A stretch of DNA of 6,474 nt from assembly GCA_009779205.1 (NCBI GenBank), contig WRER01000047.1:1-6474 (forward strand), written 5' to 3'. The position numbers were made by a program, and so were the translations under genes. The notes below the pieces were generated by a model that worked only from the letters and a program-made list of their open reading frames with translations, did not search any database and was not told where the DNA came from. Source of the DNA: Methanobacteriota archaeon. GTDB taxonomy: Archaea; Halobacteriota; Methanomicrobia; Methanomicrobiales; Methanospirillaceae. This document shows positions 1 through 5,090 of the stretch, piece by piece (within the stretch, counting starts at the first letter, position 1; the number at the start of each line of letters is the position of its first letter).

Positions 1-488
1 ATAACTGTTTGATATGTGTTTAAGAAACGCATGAGATCCTGACAAACGAAAGATGGAATCTCACTGTCGCCTATTTTTTGTAGCAATGTCGTAATTGTCT
101 GGTGATTAAATTTCAGGCCGGGGCTCCTCATGTACATTGCAGTGCTTTGATACCAACCAGATGGGTTATATAATGCATTCTGATGTGTTAGTCCAGCATA
201 CACAATGCCAAGAATTATTTTTATTTCAGTTGAGGTGAGGTACGGCCGAAGCAAGGAGTCTAGTTCCAAGTCCAGACGGGCCTGACGATAGGGCAGAAAT
301 TCTCCAAGACCATAAACATTTTTTGGATATTTAGACTGCTCGCGTACCCTTACAGGAACTCCATTTACATTTTTTCCGAGATATTTACTTTTCTGCCGGG
401 TTCGTTTCTGTTCAGGGTCATAATAATAGGTTATCTCATAGAGATACTCATTGCCACTAATAGTCTTTACCCGTGTAGCCTTTTTCAC
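1..488 (-). CDS. IS1634/IS4-type transposase, N-terminal part (runs off left edge)
   Basis: The minus strand is open for 162 codons from GTG at 488 to the window edge. The upstream in-frame codons read TAG TAT TAT GTG, so GTG is the first usable start in this stretch; the overlapping ATG at 490 reads ATG TGA. The N-terminus resembles the head of IS1634-like DDE transposases. It is basic, with a Tyr-rich strand (residues 15-23), a DPEQKRTRQKSKYLGK segment (24-39) and a following PVRVREQSKYPKNVYGLGEF stretch (45-64). A helical, Leu-rich region then spans about 68-100. The catalytic DDE core would lie beyond the window, so neither activity nor completeness can be judged. Family assignment rests on remembered similarity of the N-terminal pattern; that it is a transposase is fairly likely, the exact IS family less so. 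No terminal inverted repeat or target duplication could be fixed. Confidence 0.72.
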   Translation of the reverse strand, partial: MKKATRVKTISGNEYLYEITYYYDPEQKRTRQKSKYLGKNVNGVPVRVREQSKYPKNVYGLGEFLPYRQARLDLELDSLLRPYLTSTEIKIILGIVYAGLTHQNALYNPSGWYQSTAMYMRSPGLKFNHQTITTLLQKIGDSEIPSFVCQDLMRFLNTYQTV

Positions 489-533
489 ATAATACTATAG
501 GTTGTACTATCTTAAGTACATGCCACCCCTCCT
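488..533 (-). promoter_or_regulatory. Transposase leader: strong Shine-Dalgarno, mini-ORF with TAG stops, hairpin
   Basis: On the minus strand AGGAGG (533-528) lies 6 bases before an ATG at 521. That ATG is in frame with the transposase GTG at 488, but its fifth and ninth codons are TAG (509-507 and 497-495). TGTACT (503-508) and AGTACA (515-520) can pair as a 6-bp hairpin with a 6-base loop that takes in part of the ATG. The arrangement fits either a short leader peptide limiting transposase translation or an original start broken by two nonsense mutations. Either reading is inference. Confidence 0.45.
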
Positions 534-1170
534 GATTTTAGCTTATACCTATCTATTTCCCCCTGGTCTGCAGACTATTCCTCAATGAAATAATGAAATT
601 TTGTAAAAGTGTATTTTTTACTGTGAAATTTTCAGAAACCAGTGTCAATCTTAAGAAGAAAACAGAAATATCAGAACATTTTCTGACATTTGGTTTCACT
701 TATTATCAATATTTTATCTCTCACAAAATTTTCTCACATTTACGTCTATTTCCTAAATTCAAAGATTTTACATACGGATTTTTAGTTATATTTCAAATAA
801 ATTTTATTTGTGTGAAATACAAACATTTTCAAGCGATTTTCTTAAATCATTCTATTTAAAGCGTTTATTTTCTTGAAATAAAAGATCTGTCAATGAACTT
901 TTACGAATTGAGGTCAGTTGTTGGTTGAATGTGTCTAAAGCGTGTGATAATGGATCAAAAAGGTGAGAGATCCAGGAGAGGATGGGTACATGATTTCAGA
1001 ATCTGCAAAGAAATTTACAGGAGTAAGGGAAAATAGGGGTTAATTAAGAGTGAAAATTATAGCTTCCTTCTGCAACCACAGTCTGTTTTCTAGTTTTCGG
1101 ACAGGTCTATTACAAATAAATAGAAAATGAGCGTCTGCCAACACTCATGCACTCTATCCATACCAGTGAA
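489..1170. other. AT-rich gap without a convincing gene
   Basis: This 682-bp stretch lies between the transposase start and the end of iorB. An 88-codon plus-strand frame (593-859) is dominated by Phe, Ile, Lys and Tyr, has no recognisable motif or Shine-Dalgarno, and looks like a by-product of AT-rich sequence. Minor structure includes a perfect 10-bp palindrome GTCTGCAGAC (566-575), two near-identical TTTCTSACATTT copies 50 bp apart (about 680-691 and 730-741), and an AT-only 7-bp hairpin (864-882). The left part probably contains the end of the insertion sequence, but its boundary cannot be placed. Confidence 0.6.
1112..1146 (-). terminator. Probable terminator after iorB
   Basis: About 25 bases past the iorB stop, the minus strand has GAGTG (1146-1142) and CGCTC (1133-1129), which pair with one G-U and an 8-base loop. 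A T-rich run ATTTTCTATTTATTTG follows. A weak stem followed by T-rich sequence fits archaeal termination, which depends mainly on the T tract. Confidence 0.4.
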
Positions 1171-1749
1171 TTAACTTGACTGCGTTGCAGATCGCCCAAG
1201 GTCAAATGCAGAGAGATTCATCTCCTTACTCTTCTCCGGAACTCTGCATGAGATAGCTTCACGAAGTGAACTCTCGTTTAATGGAATAAACCATGAAGCA
1301 GCACCTAACAGAACCACGTTCTGAGTTAAAATTGTTCCTGCCTGCTCTGCAAGTCGTCTGGCATCAATAGAGAGCACGTTTTGAGTATCAAATGCAGACA
1401 ACAGGATCCCAGCTCCCGGATCTGGAAGGCTCTGCGCAAACACTGAGGTTGGAAGGACATACTCACTGTTCGTCACCACAGTCCCATGCTGCTTCATATA
1501 GTGTGCAAACCGTGCAGTCTCTAATAGATCAAATGAAATCATCAGATCTGCATTCCCTGGTGCGATCTGACATCCGTACTCCTGATCAATACGCACCTGA
1601 CACTCAATAGATCCGCCACGCTGTGCCATACCATGTGTCTCAGCACTACGTATTGACCTTCCTTCGATTACACCGGCTTCGCCGATGATATTTGAAAGCA
1701 GGATGGTGCCCTGACCTCCGATCCCTGCAATAATAATATCAAAGCTCAT
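1171..1749 (-). CDS. iorB: Indolepyruvate ferredoxin oxidoreductase, beta subunit
   Basis: This 192-residue cytoplasmic protein is the small subunit of indolepyruvate:ferredoxin oxidoreductase. With IorA it converts aryl pyruvates, CoA and oxidised ferredoxin to aryl acetyl-CoA and CO2. In methanogens the reaction is thought also to run reductively to make aromatic amino acids from aryl acetates. The N-terminus has the glycine-rich GIGGQG motif (residues 9-14) after a hydrophobic strand, followed by ETHGMAQRGG, typical of the pyruvate ferredoxin oxidoreductase gamma-type domain. Length is normal for the family. The start at 1749 is chosen over an upstream ATG at 1815 because it follows GGAGGT at a 6-base spacing, forms an ATGA overlap with the iorA stop, and puts the glycine motif near the N-terminus. 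The overlap indicates translational coupling with iorA. Confidence 0.95.
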   Translation of the reverse strand: MSFDIIIAGIGGQGTILLSNIIGEAGVIEGRSIRSAETHGMAQRGGSIECQVRIDQEYGCQIAPGNADLMISFDLLETARFAHYMKQHGTVVTNSEYVLPTSVFAQSLPDPGAGILLSAFDTQNVLSIDARRLAEQAGTILTQNVVLLGAASWFIPLNESSLREAISCRVPEKSKEMNLSAFDLGRSATQSS

Positions 1750-3530
1750 TCCTCTACCTCCCTTTGAATGGCGGCAATCGGACAGATCTGCATACATAAC
1801 CCACATCCTGAACAAAGCTCTGTAATTACACAGAACCCTTCACCTGTAAGCTCGAGTGCAGGACAGCCAAACTTCACACATGCCTTACATCCAGTGCAGA
1901 TATTTTTTGATACAGCATATGTTGGACGTTTAATGCGGGCTCGTTTCTCTGAAATAACACATGCCTGTTTCGCAATAATCACCCGTACTCCTGAACGTGA
2001 CTTTGCTTCCTTGAGCACTTCTCGAAACTGCGCCATATCATTTGGACTTATGGTCTCTACAAACGAAGCCCCACAACCTCTGCATATCTCCTCAAGAGAG
2101 ACTCTCGGAGATTCATCTCCTGTTGCCGTAACACCTGTCAGAGGATTTGGCTGATGACCGGTCATCGCAGTTATCCGGTTATCCAAAATCACAACAACAA
2201 TATTTGCTCCATTGTGTACTGCATTCAAAAGCCCCTGAATCCCTGTGTGTAAAAATGTTCCATCTCCAATTGTGCACACAACGTCTCGCGTCTCTCCTGA
2301 CAGCGCGATACCAGCTGCAACTGTGATCGCGGCTCCCATACAGATAGTAGTATCCACTGTTCCAAGTTGAATGCCAAGTGTATAGCATCCAATATCGCTT
2401 GGGAAGATAGCATTTTTGAATACAGCCCTCATCGAGAACATGGCTGCCCGATGGGCACAACCTGCACAAAGAATAGGAGGACGATTCGGCAGAGCGAAAA
2501 CTGACGGCGAAGAAGGAAATTCCTTTGCTTCAAATCCGGCACTCTGCAAAAATGATGCAACGCGTGCAGCTGTAAACTCTCCCTCATATGGGACATGTCC
2601 TGTCTTTTTTCCATACACTACTGTTGTTGAGGGAGCTACCTGGCGCACTACTTCTTCAATCACCGGCTCTAACTCTTCGACAATAAAAATTTCATCATGC
2701 TTCTCAACAAAACGCGAGAGCCATGTCTCATCAATAGGATAGGCAGTAATAATGGCGTGCGAAAGATCGTCTCCTATCACTTCCCGTACATAAGCCGTAG
2801 AGATACCTCCGCTAATCACTGCCCTCTTCTTCTCACCACTTGCTTTGAGTTTGTAGTGATTATATCCTCGCTCGATAAGCAGCTCTGCAACTCTCTCCTG
2901 CTTTTCACCCAACTTCTTATGCAATAGGCGTGTATGTGCAGGAATAACTACATACTGGCTTGGATTCCGGTTAAATTCACCTCTGGGTGTGGAGGGAGAA
3001 ACAGGTCCAAGTATTACATCACTCTTTGAGTGGCAGATCCGTGTTGTTGGACGAAATATAACAGGAAGTGAAAGCTCTTCAGATAGGGAAAACGCATCTT
3101 TTACCAAGTCATGAGCTTCCTGCACAGATCCTGGATCAAGGCATGGGATCTTTGCAAACGCGGCGTATCTCCTGCTATCCTGTTCGTTCTGAGAAGAATG
3201 TGCAAATGGATCATCAGCACAAAGAATAACAAATCCACCCCGAACACCAGTATACGCAGATGTCATTAAGGGATCGGCTGCTACATTCAGCCCGACATGC
3301 TTCATTGTTACAAGAGAAGCAAGACCACACCATGATGCAGCGAGAGCCTCTTCAAACGCAACCTTCTCATTTACAGACCACTCAATGTGATACCAGCGTT
3401 CATTGTACACCCGAAGCGTATCAACAACCTCTGATGATGGCGTTCCAGGGTATCCAGTTACAAACTCCACTGATGCCTCTAGACAACCGTGAGCAATAGC
3501 TTCATTTCCAAGCAGATAGTGTGATTTCAT
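1746..3530 (-). CDS. iorA: Indolepyruvate ferredoxin oxidoreductase, alpha subunit
   Basis: This 594-residue protein is the large, thiamine-diphosphate and iron-sulfur subunit of indolepyruvate:ferredoxin oxidoreductase, a cytoplasmic oxygen-sensitive enzyme. The N-terminal domain starts with LLGNEAIAHG and contains TGYPGTPSSE (25-34), the pyrimidine-type domain; NEKVAFE (54-60) holds the likely conserved Glu. The TPP-binding domain carries CAGCAHR (355-361), GDGTF (422-426) and LDNRITAMTGHQ (449-460), the GDG...N diphosphate/Mg site. The C-terminus is a two-cluster ferredoxin domain. Cys545, 548, 551 and 556 have the CxxCxxCx4CP spacing typical of Ior; Cys573, 576, 579 and 583 have the standard CxxCxxCx3CP spacing. 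Size and all cofactor motifs look complete. ATG at 3530 is the only sensible start. GAGGAG lies 14-19 bases upstream, farther than usual. iorB follows with a 4-base overlap. No aryl-CoA ligase gene is visible nearby. Confidence 0.96.
   Translation of the reverse strand: MKSHYLLGNEAIAHGCLEASVEFVTGYPGTPSSEVVDTLRVYNERWYHIEWSVNEKVAFEEALAASWCGLASLVTMKHVGLNVAADPLMTSAYTGVRGGFVILCADDPFAHSSQNEQDSRRYAAFAKIPCLDPGSVQEAHDLVKDAFSLSEELSLPVIFRPTTRICHSKSDVILGPVSPSTPRGEFNRNPSQYVVIPAHTRLLHKKLGEKQERVAELLIERGYNHYKLKASGEKKRAVISGGISTAYVREVIGDDLSHAIITAYPIDETWLSRFVEKHDEIFIVEELEPVIEEVVRQVAPSTTVVYGKKTGHVPYEGEFTAARVASFLQSAGFEAKEFPSSPSVFALPNRPPILCAGCAHRAAMFSMRAVFKNAIFPSDIGCYTLGIQLGTVDTTICMGAAITVAAGIALSGETRDVVCTIGDGTFLHTGIQGLLNAVHNGANIVVVILDNRITAMTGHQPNPLTGVTATGDESPRVSLEEICRGCGASFVETISPNDMAQFREVLKEAKSRSGVRVIIAKQACVISEKRARIKRPTYAVSKNICTGCKACVKFGCPALELTGEGFCVITELCSGCGLCMQICPIAAIQREVEE
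1756..1761 (-). promoter_or_regulatory. Shine-Dalgarno of iorB inside the iorA 3' end
   Basis: GGAGGT on the minus strand lies 6 bases before the iorB ATG and within the last codons of iorA. It decides the iorB start and supports coupled translation from the ATGA overlap (1749-1746). Confidence 0.8.
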
Positions 3531-3563
3531 TCCAAACCAGTTCTCCTCATTATCATGATATAG

Positions 3564-3593
3564 TCTATAATGATCTGTAATGATCTATAATGT
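3564..3593 (-). repeat. Three 10-bp tandem repeats in the iorA leader/promoter
   Basis: On the minus strand three adjacent decamers read ACATTATAGA, TCATTACAGA and TCATTATAGA, consensus TCATTAYAGA. They lie 34-63 bases before the iorA ATG and just downstream of a TATA-like box, so they would fall at or just after the expected transcription start. A period of 10 places each copy on the same DNA face, as expected for cooperative binding by a regulator. The regulator and function are unknown; the repeat itself is seen directly. Confidence 0.6.
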
Positions 3594-3613
3594 ATAACAT
3601 TCATTGGTAAAGT

Positions 3614-3624
3614 AGTATATAGTT
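3614..3624 (-). promoter_or_regulatory. Candidate TATA box for iorAB
   Basis: The minus strand reads AACTATATACT. A start about 26 bases downstream would fall near 3592, giving a leader of roughly 60 bases that contains the 10-bp repeats. Other AT-rich boxes exist closer to the gene, so this choice is uncertain. Confidence 0.35.
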
Positions 3625-3705
3625 AGTTCATCATCTGATATGAGATTTAACACTACAACGCATACAAAAATCCAGATTCAGTCTTTCAAATTCCCTTCTT
3701 CTAAC

Positions 3706-3782
3706 CGCGAAAAGCACGAAAGACGCGAAAATAAGTTGCTGGCTCAACCCACTCACTTTTTTTCTCTTTCGTGCTTTTCGCG
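3706..3782. repeat. 18-bp perfect inverted repeat built from 9-bp units
   Basis: The left arm (3706-3723) and right arm (3765-3782) match perfectly over 18 bp around a 41-base spacer. The left side is three 9-bp units, CGCGAAAAG, CACGAAAGA and CGCGAAAAT (3706-3732). The right side, read on the minus strand, starts AACCGCAAAAT (3794-3784) and continues with the same units. The two arrays therefore face each other. The element lies in the noncoding spacer and could fold as a long hairpin if transcribed. It may be a dispersed intergenic repeat; related runs occur at 4618-4644. Confidence 0.75.
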
Positions 3783-3855
3783 TATTTTGCGGTTCTTTTT
3801 AATCTCTCTAACACAACGATGTACAGTTGTTTTAAAGCCATAAGTAGTCGGCAGA

Positions 3856-3863
3856 TTTATATG
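3856..3863 (+). promoter_or_regulatory. TATA box of tRNA-Ile
   Basis: TTTATATG is centred about 37 bases before the tRNA 5' end. Archaeal initiation about 26 bases downstream would leave a short 5' leader of roughly 10 bases for RNase P removal. The same TTTATAT core occurs before purE. Confidence 0.55.
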
Positions 3864-3896
3864 TTTCCCCTTACAACCCTATAGAGTCAATTCGTT

Positions 3897-3970
3897 GGGC
3901 CCGTAGCATAGCCAGGTGGTGCACCCGGCTGATAACCGGGAGGTCATGCGTTCGAACCGCATCGGGCCCA
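3897..3970 (+). tRNA. tRNA-Ile (anticodon GAU)
   Basis: The 74-base sequence folds as a full cloverleaf. The acceptor GGGCCCG (3897-3903) pairs with CGGGCCC (3963-3969), with discriminator A at 3970. A short D arm follows. The anticodon stem CCCGG/CCGGG (3924-3928/3936-3940) closes the loop CTGATAA with anticodon GAT at 3931-3933. The T arm ATGCG/CGCAT holds TTCGAAC. GAU reads AUU and AUC isoleucine codons. CCA is not encoded, so it must be added after transcription. No intron is present. Confidence 0.97.
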
Positions 3971-3984
3971 TTTGTTTCTATTTT
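3971..3984 (+). terminator. T-rich terminator after tRNA-Ile
   Basis: TTTGTTTCTATTTT directly follows the discriminator base. Clustered T tracts right after a tRNA are a common archaeal termination signal. Confidence 0.45.
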
Positions 3985-3990
3985 AAATAA

Positions 3991-3999
3991 TTTATATAA
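3991..3999 (+). promoter_or_regulatory. TATA box of purE
   Basis: TTTATATAA lies about 60 bases before the purE ATG. Initiation about 26 bases downstream of its centre would give a leader of about 30 bases. That leader shows no clear Shine-Dalgarno sequence. Confidence 0.5.
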
Positions 4000-4053
4000 C
4001 ATCTATTCATTATCCGTAATAATTCAATACAAAGTAATGCGTACGAGTATAGC

Positions 4054-4437
4054 ATGGTAGATGTCGCTGTCATTTGTGGCTCTCATTCTGATTCTGATAT
4101 TGCAGACTCTGTTTTAATGGTGCTTGATGAATATGGTATTAGTTATGATAATCAGGTTCTGTCGGCTCATCGTGATCCAGATGCATTGGAAGCCTATGTA
4201 ACATCCTCTGACGCTCGCATATTCATCTGCATTGCAGGTCTGGCTGCCGCTCTTCCAGGCGTTGTCGCAGCACGCACTAAAAAACCTGTGATTGGAGTTC
4301 CGGTCTCTGGAAAACTGGGAGGCCTTGATGCATTGCTTTCCATTGTTCAGATGCCTTCTGGTGTTCCAGTTGCATGCGTAGGGGTAGATAATGGAAAAAA
4401 TGCTGCACATCTTGCTGCACGAATACTAGGGCTATAA
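4054..4437 (+). CDS. purE: PurE-type AIR carboxylase / N5-CAIR mutase, short form
   Basis: This 127-residue cytoplasmic protein belongs to the PurE family, which forms CAIR in purine synthesis either by N5-CAIR rearrangement (with PurK) or by direct AIR carboxylation. Visible motifs are CGSHSD (8-13, phosphate-binding GSxSD loop), SAHRDP (37-42, with the catalytic-type His39), [12 protein letters not shown] (61-72), KPVIGVPV (77-84) and [18 protein letters not shown] (90-107). Two oddities stand out. The usual AAHLPG motif reads AAALPG, so the second active-site His of bacterial PurE is Ala66. The protein also ends at ILGL, about 30 or more residues before the C-terminal helix seen in roughly 160-residue bacterial PurE. 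No purK lies nearby. The reading frame is clean, with no downstream continuation seen, so the short form is probably natural. ATG 4054 is the only fitting start. Confidence 0.88.
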   Translation: MVDVAVICGSHSDSDIADSVLMVLDEYGISYDNQVLSAHRDPDALEAYVTSSDARIFICIAGLAAALPGVVAARTKKPVIGVPVSGKLGGLDALLSIVQMPSGVPVACVGVDNGKNAAHLAARILGL

Positions 4438-4462
4438 GCATACAGCATAGATTTTCCTCACG

Positions 4463-4468
4463 TTTTTT
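4463..4468 (+). terminator. Oligo-T terminator after purE
   Basis: A run of six T, preceded by ATTTTCC, begins about 25 bases after the purE stop. No strong stem precedes it. Archaeal polymerase can stop at such T tracts. Confidence 0.35.
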
Positions 4469-4530
4469 CAGTTCATCTCTCTTCGTATATTTCAAAACAT
4501 TTCCTAAATAGTAACTACTGCAAAGTCACT

Positions 4531-4612
4531 CATTAGGCCGTGCCCGTCGGAAGGCAGGTTTAGTAGCACTCATCTTTGAATATGATTTTCCTGCCTGACC
4601 AGTAGGCCGGCA
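4531..4612. other. Structured GC-rich patch between convergent genes
   Basis: This patch is richer in G and C than its surroundings. It has a 7-bp inverted repeat AGGCAGG/CCTGCCT (4552-4558 and 4590-4596) and a direct repeat TAGGCCG (4534-4540 and 4603-4609). It may be part of a dispersed repeat together with the 9-bp array that follows, or a small RNA or terminator region for the convergent gene on the right. No protein frame is supported. Confidence 0.35.
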
Positions 4613-4617
4613 AAAAT

Positions 4618-4644
4618 CGTGAAAGGTGCGAAAATTGTGAATAT
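4618..4644 (+). repeat. 9-bp unit array, related to the element at 3706-3782
   Basis: Three adjacent nonamers read CGTGAAAGG, TGCGAAAAT and TGTGAATAT, preceded by CCGGCAAAAAT. They match the pattern YGYGAAARN of the units near 3706-3794, including a similar leading CCGCAAAAT. The array stops just before the end of the zinc-ribbon gene. Confidence 0.55.
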
Positions 4645-4650
4645 ATGTGC

Positions 4651-5025
4651 TTATTCAAAAAGGCCATATGCATCTTTTTTATCCGTTTCCAAATCCTCTG
4701 CCTCTGTTTCTGCTTCTGCCTCTACTTCTGCCTCTACCTCTGCCTCTTTTACACTGCGTTTTTCCGCATATTTCTGGTCAAACTCCTGATAGTCTCTTCG
4801 CAGCCTCCCCATCTCTTCAGGTGTCACAGGTATGCTTCTGTCACGTATAAGCTCATCAAGCCTTGCTGCAATCTCCACAGCAACTGTGCGATACTCGCAG
4901 TCAAGATATGATGTGCATGCATCACGCCGAAAGGAGCAACCACACGTCGGACAGATAATATATGTTTGTTCACGTGATACAGCAAATATTCTGGTACACC
5001 CTTCACACTTGACAATTGTGTACAT
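4651..5025 (-). CDS. Small zinc-ribbon protein with acidic repeat tail (DUF1922/DUF5817-like)
   Basis: This 124-residue protein has no known function. It opens MYTIVKCEGC; Cys7/Cys10 and Cys25/Cys28 form a CxxC-x14-CxxC zinc ribbon, with extra Cys at 30, 37 and 43. A helical part follows (about 44-90). The last third is an acidic Glu-Ala/Val tail (93-113) encoded by 6-bp repeats. The MYxI start plus zinc ribbon plus helix resembles small archaeal families such as DUF1922 and DUF5817; this is from memory. ATG at 5025 is chosen over the longer frame from 5115 because family members begin right before the first Cys pair and the longer form would overlap cofE. No Shine-Dalgarno is seen, so the mRNA may be leaderless. 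The gene is divergent from cofE and convergent with purE. Nucleic-acid binding is possible but unproven. Confidence 0.75.
   Translation of the reverse strand: MYTIVKCEGCTRIFAVSREQTYIICPTCGCSFRRDACTSYLDCEYRTVAVEIAARLDELIRDRSIPVTPEEMGRLRRDYQEFDQKYAEKRSVKEAEVEAEVEAEAETEAEDLETDKKDAYGLFE
4696..4746 (-). repeat. Hexanucleotide repeat encoding acidic tail
   Basis: On the minus strand eight units of the form GARRYA (mostly GAGGCA, GAGGTA, GAAGTA, GAAGCA, once GAAACA), plus a half unit, encode alternating Glu with Ala, Val or Thr. Because the unit is 6 bp, gain or loss of copies keeps the reading frame. Confidence 0.85.
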
Positions 5026-5090
5026 CAGAACATGATTGGTGATTACTTCATTAATAGGCTGGTATACATATGTACCGCAAAGGAGATCGC
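5026..5090. promoter_or_regulatory. Compact divergent promoter region
   Basis: Only 65 bp separate the zinc-ribbon start from the cofE start. The AT-rich core TTCATTAATAGG (5048-5059) lies about 28 bases from the zinc-ribbon ATG, the distance expected for a leaderless archaeal transcript. The same core could serve cofE with a short leader. No other clear TATA box is present, so both genes may share this element. Confidence 0.35.
5079..5087 (+). promoter_or_regulatory. Shine-Dalgarno of cofE
   Basis: AAAGGAGAT places GGAG 5 bases before ATG 5091. This selects 5091 rather than the in-frame ATG at 5070, which has no ribosome site. Confidence 0.75.

Larger units (their letters stand above)
3531..3896. 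other. Intergenic region between iorA and tRNA-Ile
   Basis: The spacer separates the leftward ior operon from the rightward tRNA-Ile. It holds the ior control region (10-bp repeats and TATA-like box), a long inverted repeat of 9-bp units, and the tRNA promoter. A 67-codon plus-strand frame (3640-3843) runs straight through the inverted repeat, has no ribosome site or motif, and is not taken as a gene. Confidence 0.7.

Noticed and set aside
593..859. 88-codon plus-strand frame in the AT-rich gap
   Set aside because: Composition is dominated by Phe, Ile, Lys and Tyr, as expected from translating AT-rich noncoding DNA; no ribosome site, motif or promoter fits.
952..1038. 28-codon frame starting MDQKGERSRRGW
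   Set aside because: Short, no clear Shine-Dalgarno, no recognised similarity; could be a relic but nothing supports it.
1768..2154. 128-codon plus-strand frame opposite iorA
   Set aside because: It is the antisense shadow of the IorA ferredoxin and TPP domains, whose motifs are intact on the minus strand.
3703..3797. Possible CRISPR array
   Set aside because: The repeats are 9 bp, adjacent and without unique spacers, and no cas genes are present.
3640..3843. 67-codon plus-strand frame before the tRNA
   Set aside because: It reads through both arms of the inverted repeat and has no ribosome site; the repeat explains the open frame.
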